Notes under the pieces: generated by a model
The model's input: only the letters and a program-made list of their open reading frames with translations
Database searches by the model: none
What the model was told of the DNA's origin: nothing
Translations under genes and position numbers: made by a program
Assembly: GCA_963840835.1 (NCBI GenBank)
Contig: CAWJAM010000005.1
Coordinates: 124,001-188,000, forward strand
Reading direction: 5' to 3'
DNA length: 64,000 nucleotides
Source: Rubrobacter_D sp963840835
GTDB taxonomy: Bacteria; Actinomycetota; Rubrobacteria; Rubrobacterales; Rubrobacteraceae
Part shown: positions 26,659-34,439 of the stretch, piece by piece
Layout of the letters: each line of letters opens with the position of its first letter
Position numbering within the stretch: position 1 is the first letter of the stretch

Positions 26659-26681
26659 AAAAAGGCCCGCGCCTGCGGGCC
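26659..26681 (-). terminator. Terminator of the initiator tRNA gene
   Basis: GGCCCGC and GCGGGCC pair around a four-base loop and are followed by TTTTT on the minus strand, 10 bases past the tRNA 3' end. It may also stop transcripts of the CAP gene from the other side. Confidence 0.8.
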
Positions 26682-26690
26682 TCGGAGAAG

Positions 26691-26764
<74 letters not shown>

Positions 26765-26836
26765 TCGTGGCGAAGATTCTAACACCGGTCCGGAGTTTGT
26801 AAAGGCGGGCGCCGCCATGATACGGTAACCGTCTAT

Positions 26837-27229
26837 ATGGTCATTTTTGTACTGATCCTGATCCTCCTGGGGGCCCTGATCTCCTCGGTCACGGCCTTCC
26901 GCGCGCTCGGGGCTTACCTGAGGTTTCGCCGCGCCCGCGCGAACTTCCAGAGCGAGGTTACGGACGAGGTCGTCCGCCTCACCTCCCGAACGGATGAATT
27001 GGAGATCAACCTCTCCGCCCTCGACGCGCGCGCGTCTGAGCTTCCGATCCAGATCTCCGAGCTGCAGCAGAGCCTGGCCAGCCTTCAGGTTCTCACCCGT
27101 GCCCTTGGCGCCTCGCTCCGTCAGGTGCAGAAGGTCCTTTCGTTCAACGCGCTCAAGACGCTCAGCGCCGCCCGCATAGGCAGGATGATCCAGAACGCTT
27201 CGGCACCGAAGAACAGCGGCTCCGGCTAG
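26837..27229 (+). CDS. Small membrane-anchored coiled-coil protein
   Basis: A 130-residue protein with no family I recognise with confidence. Residues 2-22 (VIFVLILILLGALISSVTAF) are one membrane segment, followed by a basic stretch and heptad-rich helices from about residue 35 to 95. The layout resembles DUF948-type proteins. It lies alone between the initiator tRNA and a zinc-ribbon gene, with no clear ribosome binding site. Confidence 0.6.
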   Translation: MVIFVLILILLGALISSVTAFRALGAYLRFRRARANFQSEVTDEVVRLTSRTDELEINLSALDARASELPIQISELQQSLASLQVLTRALGASLRQVQKVLSFNALKTLSAARIGRMIQNASAPKNSGSG

Positions 27230-27237
27230 AGCCGCCG

Positions 27238-27426
27238 ATGCCACGGATGAGCCCCATCCGTATACTCCTCGGGATGGACGAAGAGCACCCACAGCAACCG
27301 CGAGGCACAGAGACACCTGAACCCTCCGGTGAGAGGTGCGAGGTCTGCGACACGGAGATGTACGGCCTGCACTGCAAGCTCGTCTGCCCCAATTGCGGCT
27401 ACCGTCGCGACTGCTCAGATCCCTAA
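27238..27426 (+). CDS. Small zinc-ribbon protein
   Basis: Up to 62 residues, ending RCEVCDTEMYGLHCKLVCP then NCGYRRDCSDP. The two CxxC pairs (CEVC and CPNC) suggest one zinc ribbon. The start is uncertain: ATG at 27238 or 27274. Its stop overlaps the stop of the Nudix gene on the other strand. Function unknown. Confidence 0.6.
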   Translation: MPRMSPIRILLGMDEEHPQQPRGTETPEPSGERCEVCDTEMYGLHCKLVCPNCGYRRDCSDP

Positions 27427-27872
27427 CTTCCGATGGCGGAGAGCGCGCGTTCGCACCAGCCCGTGACCTCGGCGTTGACCGTCATCGCGTCCCAGTCTTC
27501 GGGACCATACCAGCCGACCCTATCCTCGCTGTAGTCCGGGTGAATCTCCGCCGGACCGGTCGGTCTGGCGAAGTAGATCAGGTCTATGTGCTGGTGCCCG
27601 GGCCCGATGTTCTCGAGCTGCACCCCGGCAGGACGGTGCAGTTGCACGGGGTCTGCGATGTCGTCGCGTCGCTCGCCCACAAGCTCCACCCTTATCCCTG
27701 TCTCCTCGAATACCTCCCGCACGGCGGCCCCGTCGGGAAGCTCGTCCTTCTCGATGTGACCACCAGGGGGTAGCCACATGCCGAGCTTGCGGTGGAGGTG
27801 GAGCAGGACTTTGCCTTCCCACACCACGAACACGGCCACCGTGAAGTGCCTGCCTGTTTGCTCGTAACCCAA
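27423..27872 (-). CDS. Nudix hydrolase
   Basis: A 149-residue Nudix protein. The Nudix box starts GGHIEKDELPDGAAVREV and continues FEETGI, matching Gx5Ex7REUxEExGU, so it should cleave a nucleoside diphosphate linked to another group with Mg2+. The substrate is not readable. The TTG at 27872 is four bases after GGAAGG-CGTT. It converges on the zinc-ribbon gene with overlapping stop codons. Confidence 0.88.
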   Translation of the reverse strand: MGYEQTGRHFTVAVFVVWEGKVLLHLHRKLGMWLPPGGHIEKDELPDGAAVREVFEETGIRVELVGERRDDIADPVQLHRPAGVQLENIGPGHQHIDLIYFARPTGPAEIHPDYSEDRVGWYGPEDWDAMTVNAEVTGWCERALSAIGS

Positions 27873-27977
27873 AACGCCTTCCAGATTACACCAGACGGGG
27901 TGGGCGGGATCACAGTCCGGCGGCGCGAGCGTGCATAATAGAGGCTGGCAGACGAGAGGCGGCAGAGAGGCGAGTAG

Positions 27978-28625
27978 TTGCCACCGGTTCCAGAAGAGGC
28001 TTTCAGGCGTACCGACGAGACGCCGGACGAGGAATTCTACCGGACGCCCCGGCTAGTTACTCACATAGACGAAGGGGCGATCGCCGCCGTCACGCAGCTC
28101 TACAGAGAGTTTTTTCCTCCCGGCGGAGAGATATTGGACCTGATGAGCAGCTGGGTGAGCCACCTTCCGCCCGAGGTCGAATACCGGCGGGTCATCGGAC
28201 TGGGCATGAACGAGGTGGAGTTGCGCCGCAACAAGAGGCTGGACTCCTACATCGTCCAGAACCTGAACGCGAACCCCCTGCTACCACTTGGTACCGGGGA
28301 GTTCGACGGGGCAGGGATTTGCGTCTCCATAGACTATCTGACCAGGCCGGTCGAGGTTCTGCGCGAGGTCGGGCGTATCCTAAAGGTGGGCGCGCCGCTG
28401 GCGATTACCTTCTCGAATCGCTGCTTCCCTACGAAGGCGGTCGAGATCTGGCACCGCCTAAACGACGCGGGCCACATGAAACTGGTCGAGGGCTACCTCG
28501 AGGAGGCTGGTAACTTCGATAACCTCTGCAGCCTCGACCGCAGCCCGCGCCGCAAGTTCTCCGACCCACTCTACGCCGTCGTCGGGGAGAGCACGGGGCC
28601 TTACGCCGGTGGACGGGCGGGTTAG
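27978..28625 (+). CDS. SAM-dependent methyltransferase-like protein
   Basis: A 215-residue protein with a class I methyltransferase layout: GGEILDLMSSWVSHLP at the SAM-binding first strand, RRVIGLGMNEVELRRN at the second, GAGICVSIDYLTRPVEVLRE and the strand GAPLAITFSNRCFP. The glycine-rich loop is atypical (LDLMSSW rather than DxGxGxG). CATAAT near 27934 is a possible -10 box. The start is TTG at 27978. Substrate unknown. Confidence 0.75.
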   Translation: MPPVPEEAFRRTDETPDEEFYRTPRLVTHIDEGAIAAVTQLYREFFPPGGEILDLMSSWVSHLPPEVEYRRVIGLGMNEVELRRNKRLDSYIVQNLNANPLLPLGTGEFDGAGICVSIDYLTRPVEVLREVGRILKVGAPLAITFSNRCFPTKAVEIWHRLNDAGHMKLVEGYLEEAGNFDNLCSLDRSPRRKFSDPLYAVVGESTGPYAGGRAG

Positions 28626-28656
28626 ACTTGGTGGGCAGGCGGCGAGAAGGAGAGAG

Positions 28657-28842
28657 ATGAATATTCGTCAGGCGAATGGGATCGGCAGGGTACATGTAGC
28701 CATGCCGGGAATGCGGCAGACGTACTGCGGTAGGTCGATAAACGACGAGGACTGGCTCACCACCTCGAAAGAGGCCAACTGCACCGGTTGCGCACGGGCC
28801 GGTGCGCCGTTAGAACGAAACGCTGTCAGCGCTGAGCGCTGA
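28657..28842 (+). CDS. Small cysteine-containing protein
   Basis: A 61-residue frame starting MNIRQANGIGRVHVAMPGM with AGGAGAG six bases upstream. Cysteines occur as TYCGRS and NCTGC, which could bind metal. Its last residues (AVSAER) and stop codon are encoded by the left half of a perfect palindrome that begins at 28816. No family recognised. Confidence 0.55.
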   Translation: MNIRQANGIGRVHVAMPGMRQTYCGRSINDEDWLTTSKEANCTGCARAGAPLERNAVSAER

Positions 28843-28852
28843 CAGCGTTTCG
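28816..28852 (+). terminator. 37-bp perfect palindrome, likely terminator
   Basis: CGAAACGCTGTCAGCGCT and its exact complement flank a single G. It contains the stop codon of the small gene and the GCTGTCAGC motif of the dispersed repeat, and leads straight into a hairpin array. Confidence 0.6.
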
Positions 28853-28945
28853 GCACGCCTGCTTCGCAGGCTTGTCAGCACGCTCGGGCTGGCGCCCTCG
28901 CTTGTCAGCTCGATTCGGCCTCGCTTTCAGCGTACTGGCTTTTTG
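28853..28945. repeat. Hairpin-array repeat
   Basis: GCACGCCTGCTTCGCAGGC, TTGTCAGCACG, GGGCTGGCGCCC, TTGTCAGC and CGCTTTCAGCG, continuing to a short T-run at about 28,943. A possible -10 box TAGACT (29013-29018) serving yihY follows. Confidence 0.75.
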
Positions 28946-29074
28946 GCGGGTGGCTCGTGATCGAAGCGGGGTGAGCCTCGCACCGTCTGTTAGATGGATG
29001 GCCTCCTGTGGGTAGACTAAGTGGGTGATAAGTCCGAGTTCGGTTTGGGGCGCGTGCCTACGGGAGGACGGCTT

Positions 29075-30085
29075 ATGAAGATACCGGGTATGCAGTTGAT
29101 CAGGAAAGCCGAGAGCAAGGGCAACGAGGCTGAGGTGCCGCTCGCGGAGAACCTCGGGCTCGTCGACTTCTTCAAGCTAACCTACAAAGAGATCAACGAA
29201 GACCACGTTATGGCCTTCGCGGGCAACCTCACCTACAAGGGCCTGTTCGCGGTCTTCCCGTTCTTCACTTTTCTGCTTTCCCTGCTTGGTATCTTCAACG
29301 CCACAGGCCTCGTCAAGACCATGGTAGATGGGCTCTCGGGCGTGGCGCCGCAGTCGGCCACGGTGTTTATCGAGGATCAACTCCTCAGCATCACGCAGAG
29401 CCAGGCCGAGAGCGCTTTTACGTTCGGGGCGATCATCTCGATCCTGCTCGCCCTGTGGGGGGTCTCTGGGGCGTTCCGCTCGGTCATGGAGGCGATGAAC
29501 GTCATGTATGAGGTCGAGGAGGACAGACCCTTCTGGAAGGTGTACGGGCTTTCGATCTTCATGTCGCTCGCGGTGATCGTTCTGCTGCTGGGTGCGCTCG
29601 TGCTCGTCGTCTTCGGCGAGTCGATCGGCGTGGCCGTGGCCGACCTTGTCGGTCTCGGGTCCGTCTTCGCGACGGTCTGGAGCATCGCGCAGTGGCCAGT
29701 CGTGGCCCTGGTCGTTCTCCTGACGTTCGCCCTCATCTACTACTTCGCACCCGCCGCCGAGCAGAGGTTCCGTTGGATCAGCCCGGGGTCGATCATCGCC
29801 TTCGTGTTCTGGCTGATCTTCTCCCTGCTTTTCTCGCTGTACGCGAGCACCTTCGGCGGGAGTTCCTACAACGAGACCTATGGGTCGCTCGCGGGCGTGA
29901 TCATCCTGATGCTCTACGTCTACTACTCCGCCCTGATCATGCTAATAGGCGCCGAGATGAACCAGGTGATCGAATGGCACATCCCCGGCGGCAAGAACGA
30001 GGGTGAGAAGGTCCCGGAAGATGACCGCAAGCCCGACGTCCACCGCCTTAACCGGGAAGTGACATTAAACGACGAGGACGAATAG
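29075..30085 (+). CDS. YihY/BrkB family inner-membrane protein
   Basis: A 336-residue integral membrane protein of the YihY (once miscalled RNase BN) family. It shows DHVMAFAGNLTYKGLFAVFP at the first membrane segment, WGVSGAFRSVMEAMN, about six hydrophobic helices, the family loop SLYASTFGGSSYNETYGSLA and a charged tail. I chose ATG at 29075, which has GGGAGGA six bases upstream, over GTG at 29021. Transport role unproven. DUF429 and HD genes follow closely on the same strand. Confidence 0.9.
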   Translation: MKIPGMQLIRKAESKGNEAEVPLAENLGLVDFFKLTYKEINEDHVMAFAGNLTYKGLFAVFPFFTFLLSLLGIFNATGLVKTMVDGLSGVAPQSATVFIEDQLLSITQSQAESAFTFGAIISILLALWGVSGAFRSVMEAMNVMYEVEEDRPFWKVYGLSIFMSLAVIVLLLGALVLVVFGESIGVAVADLVGLGSVFATVWSIAQWPVVALVVLLTFALIYYFAPAAEQRFRWISPGSIIAFVFWLIFSLLFSLYASTFGGSSYNETYGSLAGVIILMLYVYYSALIMLIGAEMNQVIEWHIPGGKNEGEKVPEDDRKPDVHRLNREVTLNDEDE

Positions 30086-30110
30086 GTTCGGCCAGCCGGC
30101 GCGGGCCCGC

Positions 30111-30938
30111 GTGAGGATCTACGGCATCGACTTCACTAGCGCCCCTGGCCGCAGGAAACCCCTGATCGTCCTCGGCTGCAAGTTGGCAGGAGACTCCCTG
30201 CGAGTCGAGGACTCGGAGACGCTGACAGACTTCGGCGGCTTCGAGGACTTCTTGCAGACGCGAGGGCCCTGGGTGTGCGGGATGGACTTCCCTTTCGGCC
30301 AGCCGAGATCGCTGGTTGCCGCACTCGGCTGGCCCGCAAGCTGGGAGGGCTACGTCGGCGAGATCGGTGGGCTCTCGAAGGAGGAGTTTGAAGGTGCGAT
30401 CCGGGCCGACATGGCTACGAGGCCCCCTGGCAGCAAGTGGCGTTACAGGCTCGCCGATCGCAGGAGCGGGTCGAGCAGCGCGATGATGCTCTTCCGGGTG
30501 CCCGTGGGGAAGATGTTCTATCAGGGTGCGCCGCGCCTCCACGCCTCCGGCGTCCGCGTCGAGCCGTGCCGCCGCAACGGGGAAGACCGCGTGGCAGTCG
30601 AGGCTTACCCCGCCGTCGTCGCCCGCCGCTTCCTGGGCCGGAGAGCCTACAAGCGGGACGCCGTCCCAGACACACCCGAGAGAAGGTCCGCGCGGGAGAC
30701 CCTGATCTCCGGCCTGCAGTCCGCGACCCTGAAAGAAGTCTACGGTGTCACCTTGGAGATGGAGAACTCCTGGAGAGAGGAGTTTGCCGGGGACCCCTCC
30801 GCCGACGCCCTCGACTCGCTGCTGTGCGCGGTCCAGGCGGCGTGGGCGTACCTGAGACGAGACGAGGACTACGGGGTCCCCCCCGAGTGCGATCCCGACG
30901 AGGGTTGGATCCTGGACCCAGCCTTGCTCGCCGAATAG
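30111..30938 (+). CDS. DUF429 protein
   Basis: A 275-residue DUF429 member, a family with an RNase H-like fold and proposed nuclease activity. Visible are the first acidic strand YGIDFTSAPG, MDFPFGQPR, VEAYPAVVARRFLG and the C-terminal acidic helix DALDSLLCAVQAAW. The GTG at 30111 lies 25 bases past yihY. Substrate unknown. Confidence 0.82.
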   Translation: MRIYGIDFTSAPGRRKPLIVLGCKLAGDSLRVEDSETLTDFGGFEDFLQTRGPWVCGMDFPFGQPRSLVAALGWPASWEGYVGEIGGLSKEEFEGAIRADMATRPPGSKWRYRLADRRSGSSSAMMLFRVPVGKMFYQGAPRLHASGVRVEPCRRNGEDRVAVEAYPAVVARRFLGRRAYKRDAVPDTPERRSARETLISGLQSATLKEVYGVTLEMENSWREEFAGDPSADALDSLLCAVQAAWAYLRRDEDYGVPPECDPDEGWILDPALLAE

Positions 30939-30953
30939 AGCCAGGGAGGAAGA

Positions 30954-31529
30954 GTGCCTTACACAGAGAAGTTCGAGAGGGCCCTCCATTACGCCGCCCG
31001 ACTACACAAATACCAGTGCCGCAAAGGGACCAGCATCCCCTACATTACCCACCTGCTCGCAGTGGCATCCATCGTCGGTGAGAACGGTGGGACGGAAGAG
31101 GAGGTAGTCGCCGCGCTCCTGCACGACGCCACCGAGGACCAGGGGGGCAAGGCCACGCTCGAGAACATCCGCACCAACTTCGGAGACGAGGTGGCGAAGA
31201 CAGTAGACGGCTGCACGGACACCTACGAGGACCCGAAGCCGCCGTGGCGCGAGCGCAAGGAACGCTACCTGGCCCACCTCGCAAGCGCCCCGGCCACGGT
31301 GCGCCTCGTCTCATCCGCGGACAAGCTGCACAACGCCCGCGCCGTCCTCTCCGACTACAGGGAACTAGGCGAAGACCTATGGACCCGATTCAACGGCGGT
31401 AAGGAAGGCACGCTCTGGTACTACCGCGCCATCGTCGACACCCTGCGGGGCGACGGTCCAATAGTCGAAGAACTAAACAGGGTCGTCACCGACCTGGAGA
31501 TCCTCTCCGGCGCCCGCACCCAGGCGTGA
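30954..31529 (+). CDS. HD-domain phosphohydrolase
   Basis: A 191-residue HD protein resembling small RelA/SpoT hydrolases (MESH1-like). Metal ligands are visible as PYITHLLAVA, ALLHDATEDQ (the HD pair) and SSADKLHNARAV. No synthetase domain is present. It could hydrolyse (p)ppGpp or another nucleotide; this is inference. The GTG start is 16 bases after the DUF429 stop, so the two are probably one operon. Confidence 0.85.
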   Translation: MPYTEKFERALHYAARLHKYQCRKGTSIPYITHLLAVASIVGENGGTEEEVVAALLHDATEDQGGKATLENIRTNFGDEVAKTVDGCTDTYEDPKPPWRERKERYLAHLASAPATVRLVSSADKLHNARAVLSDYRELGEDLWTRFNGGKEGTLWYYRAIVDTLRGDGPIVEELNRVVTDLEILSGARTQA

Positions 31530-31559
31530 AGAGAAGGACACGCCCTGCCAACAAGAAAA

Positions 31560-31585
31560 AGCCTGATGCCTGTAACCTGTTGCCT
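31560..31585. repeat. CAGGCATCAGG repeat, copy 2 (inverted)
   Basis: GCCTGATGCCTGTAACCTG is the complement of CAGGTTACAGGCATCAGG at 43602-43618. It ends right at the stop codon of the reductase gene. Confidence 0.55.
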
Positions 31586-32959
31586 CTAAAACACCGCGCT
31601 CTGGATGTCTTCGGCGAGTGTCGGGTGGATGTGAACGGCGTTCCGGATCACATCCAGGGTGGCGCCGGCGTTCATCAGGTCGACGTATACGTGTACGAGC
31701 TCGGCTCCCTCTGTAGTGAGGACCGCGGCCCCGAGGATACGTCCGTCTGAGGCGTCGGCGACGACCTTTATGAGGCCCTTGTTCTCACCTATCTCGCGCG
31801 CCTTGCCCTTCTCCCGTTCCATCTCGAAGCTCATGACCTCGACCTCGCAACCTGCCTCCCTGGCCTCGCGCTCGGTCATCCCGACGCGTCCGAGCTCGGG
31901 ATCCGTGAAGATGGCGTAAGGCACAACCCTCTCCGTCGTGCGCGCCCCGTCGCCGGCCATCTGCGAGAGCAGCACCCTGTGATCATCCCACGACGTGTGG
32001 GTAAACATGGGACCGCCCCTGATGTCCCCCGCAGCCCAGATACCCTCGACAGGCGTCGCCAGACGCTCGTCGACCTCGATGATTCCCTTCGAGGTCTCAA
32101 GCCCGATGTTCTCGAGCCCCAGGTCGTCGGTGTTCGGCAGGCGGCCGGTTGCCACGAAGAGGTGCGAGACGTTCATCTCCGCAGGGTCCCCACCATCTAG
32201 CGTCAGGGTGAGACCGTCGTCGTTGGGGGTGACGCTCTGGGCGCGCTCGCAGAAGACGAACTCGACGTCTTCTCTCTCCATGATGGCGTGTAGGGCTTCG
32301 GTCACGTCCTCGTCCTCGCGGGGGGCCACGTGGTCCGAGCGCCCGACGACGACCGTGACGCGGCTCCCCATCCGGTTGTAGAACTGGGCCATCTCGAGCC
32401 CTATGTAGCTGCCCCCGATCACCGCGAGGCTCTCCGGAAGCTCCGACTTCTCCAGCCAGTTCCCCGAGTCTATGAAATCGACCGCGTCGAGACCTTCGAT
32501 GGGCGGAAGTAGTGTCCGTGTGCCGGTGTCGAGGACGACCTGACGGGCTAGCACGGACCTCTCTCCGACACGCAACCTGAATCCTCCGTCCTCGCGGCCT
32601 TCGAAACGGGCGTGGCCGCGTATCAGGGTCGGGTTCTCGGAACCTTCGAGGCCATCGTCGAGGCCACCGCGCTTTAGCTCAGCGATCTCCTTCGCCCGGC
32701 GCAAGACCGCGGGAAAGTCAACGCGGACCTCGGGTATCTCCAGTCCGTACTCGGAGGCGCGGCGTGCCTGATGGGCGACCCTCGCAGAGGCGATTACGGC
32801 CTTGGTTGGCGTACACCCGAAGTTCACGCAGGAGCCGCCGAGGTGCTTGCGTTCGGCCAGCGCGACGGACATGCCTTCGGCCGCCAGCTTGTAGGCCAGC
32901 GGGATGCCCGCCTGTCCGCCGCCCACGATCAGGACGTCATAAGCACGGGAGTTATCCAT
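31586..32959 (-). CDS. Pyridine nucleotide-disulfide oxidoreductase, mercuric reductase-like
   Basis: A 457-residue flavoprotein. It has the FAD motif VLIVGGGQAGIPLAYKLA, the redox-active pair GGSCVNFGCTPTK, the NAD(P)H motif AVIGGSYIGLEMAQF, FVATGRLPNTDDLGL, AAGDIRGGPMFTHT, and a C-terminal dimerisation domain ending HIHPTLAEDIQS with the conserved histidine. There is no N-terminal HMA domain and no C-terminal cysteine pair, so mercury reduction is doubtful; it could reduce another disulfide or quinone. GGAG precedes the ATG. Confidence 0.88.
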   Translation of the reverse strand: MDNSRAYDVLIVGGGQAGIPLAYKLAAEGMSVALAERKHLGGSCVNFGCTPTKAVIASARVAHQARRASEYGLEIPEVRVDFPAVLRRAKEIAELKRGGLDDGLEGSENPTLIRGHARFEGREDGGFRLRVGERSVLARQVVLDTGTRTLLPPIEGLDAVDFIDSGNWLEKSELPESLAVIGGSYIGLEMAQFYNRMGSRVTVVVGRSDHVAPREDEDVTEALHAIMEREDVEFVFCERAQSVTPNDDGLTLTLDGGDPAEMNVSHLFVATGRLPNTDDLGLENIGLETSKGIIEVDERLATPVEGIWAAGDIRGGPMFTHTSWDDHRVLLSQMAGDGARTTERVVPYAIFTDPELGRVGMTEREAREAGCEVEVMSFEMEREKGKAREIGENKGLIKVVADASDGRILGAAVLTTEGAELVHVYVDLMNAGATLDVIRNAVHIHPTLAEDIQSAVF

Positions 32960-33001
32960 GGTCTCCTTTCCGGAGGAGGTGTTGGAGTCTGTTCCGGATC
33001 T

Positions 33002-33694
33002 CTAGCGGACGATGGCGCCGTCGTCGCGGATGATCTCGACCGCCTCCGGGTCGGTGTGGAAGACGCGCACCCGCACGGTGGAGGCGGCGAGCAGGATCCC
33101 GAAGACGCCACTCCTGAGATCGCCGGGATTCGCTGGCTCGACCCAACCTACCTCGGCGTTGGCAAGATCCGCGTCGGTCGTGACGAACCTCTGCAAAAGT
33201 AGGCTCAAAGGGACCCGCAGGGCGAAGGCGAGGACGACGCTACCGAGGATCAGGAGGTACAGAGGCCAGCTCATCAGGTACAGCCCGACCCCGATGGCGG
33301 CCAGGAAGAAGAATGCGGCGAGCAGATTGGCCGCCACGATGGTCGTGCCGCAGTTGCGGTGGATGGCGAGCCCTTTCTCCCCGTTCTGCAGCCTGCGGAT
33401 GGCCTCCCTGGCGGCGCTCTCGACCTCGGCTATGGAGCGCACGCCCTGCACGAAGAACCCGTCGTCGGTGGAGAATCCGTTCAGACGGCGGCCCGGCTCC
33501 CTCTCCATCATCACCACGATGGTCGCGTGCTCGAGGGCGTGGTTGCGACGCAGGATCTTGTTCCCGAAGATCGCCCGCAGCTGCCTCGGGTAGACGAAGA
33601 GACTCCCCACAGCCTGCAGCGAGAAAAGTATCGGCAGCAGGAAGAGGAAAACGACCACGAAGAACGCTACAAACAACACCAGCAACAGAGCCAC
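33002..33694 (-). CDS. DUF6391-like membrane protein
   Basis: A 230-residue protein with a long N-terminal hydrophobic segment (LLLVLFVAFFVVVFLFLLPI) and two more near residues 150-190. Between them is a cytoplasmic domain with RRNHALEHATIVVMM and GFFVQG, resembling DUF6391. I chose GTG at 33694 with AAAGGTGAG upstream. TATAAT at 33733-33728 would give a leader near 27 bases. Further upstream the open frame is the antisense of other sequence. Function unknown. Confidence 0.7.
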   Translation of the reverse strand: MALLLVLFVAFFVVVFLFLLPILFSLQAVGSLFVYPRQLRAIFGNKILRRNHALEHATIVVMMEREPGRRLNGFSTDDGFFVQGVRSIAEVESAAREAIRRLQNGEKGLAIHRNCGTTIVAANLLAAFFFLAAIGVGLYLMSWPLYLLILGSVVLAFALRVPLSLLLQRFVTTDADLANAEVGWVEPANPGDLRSGVFGILLAASTVRVRVFHTDPEAVEIIRDDGAIVR

Positions 33695-33727
33695 AGTCTC
33701 ACCTTTGTAATGGATCTTTACTCCATG

Positions 33728-33733
33728 ATTATA
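33728..33733 (-). promoter_or_regulatory. -10 box of the DUF6391-like gene
   Basis: TATAAT (GAGTATAATC) 34 bases before the GTG start, with no good -35 box. Confidence 0.5.
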
Positions 33734-33804
33734 CTCCAGCGACCATCCACTGGCGTCAGTAAAAGCACAACGACCCACTGAAAACCCGGACCGTTGTCGC
33801 TGGT

Positions 33805-34434
33805 CTACAACTCCACCTCGCCCGGCTCCTCCAGATCGTAGAACAGGGCGAGCGCGGCGAGCGCCACCCGCCTGTGCCCCTCCCGATTTCCCGGCTCTCC
33901 CATCGGCAGGTTGTAAGGATGGGGAACGAAGCCGACCCGCGGCGCCTCGACGCCGTGCTCCATGGCCAGCGTGACGGTAGGGATGCCCCGCCCTTCTATG
34001 GTGTTGCATACCAGCCCGACGGACCGGTGACACAAGGGTCAGGAGGGCGTGAGGAGCACCGCATCTACCCGGTCTCGCACCAGTTTTTCGGCGACTTCGG
34101 GGGCGGTACTCTCGATGAGCCGCGTCGGGTCGTGGATGGCGCCCATGAAGGAGAAGTGGCGCGGTCCCAACTCGCCCACCAGTCCATCTTCGACTAGTCC
34201 GCGCATCGTCTGGAGGGGAAACACGGCCTCCAGGTCGGAGCCTTCGTCGGGGCGGTAGTAGGCGTGGGTCCAGGTGAAATCCCCAGCATCGGCCGGGATC
34301 TCACGGTAAGAGCAATCGCCGGCGGAATCGTCTATGTCGAAGCGCGGCTGGTCAGGCAGATGTACGCCGCCGGTGGTGACGAGCGCGAGGCGGGAGTCTT
34401 CGAGGGGTTTCTCGGGCCTGGCGAAAGGCGCCAT
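33805..34434 (-). CDS. GrdB-family (glycine/sarcosine/betaine reductase B-like) protein, probable selenoprotein with in-frame UGA
   Basis: Two frames joined in phase by one TGA (34041-34039) make a 209-residue protein. Before it: KPLEDSRLALVTTGGVHLPD, VFPLQTMRGLVEDG, FSFMGAIHDPTRL, VDAVLLTPS. After it: PLCHRSVGLVCNTIEGRGIP and GEPGNREGHRRVALAALA. These parts line up along their whole length with the GrdB-like family. In cysteine members known to me the TGA position is the first Cys of a CPxC motif, so the TGA would be Sec132 in a U-P-L-C redox pair. A hairpin fits a bacterial SECIS (next entry). ATG at 34434 closely follows ychF. A nonsense mutation or sequence error is the alternative. Its biochemical role outside glycine reductase complexes is unknown. 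Confidence 0.75.
34010..34028 (-). promoter_or_regulatory. SECIS-like hairpin downstream of the UGA
   Basis: ACCGGTCC-GTC-GGGCTGGT forms eight pairs (two G·U) with a three-base loop starting with G. The loop is 18 bases past the UGA. This agrees with the general bacterial SECIS pattern of a small apical loop with an early G about 16-37 bases downstream. Confidence 0.55.
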
Positions 34435-34439
34435 ACGGC

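Noticed and set aside
34039..34041. TGA in the GrdB-like gene as a plain pseudogene stop
   Set aside because: It cannot be excluded, but both flanks are conserved, the frame is unbroken across it, the position matches a redox cysteine and a SECIS-like hairpin follows, so selenocysteine is the better reading.
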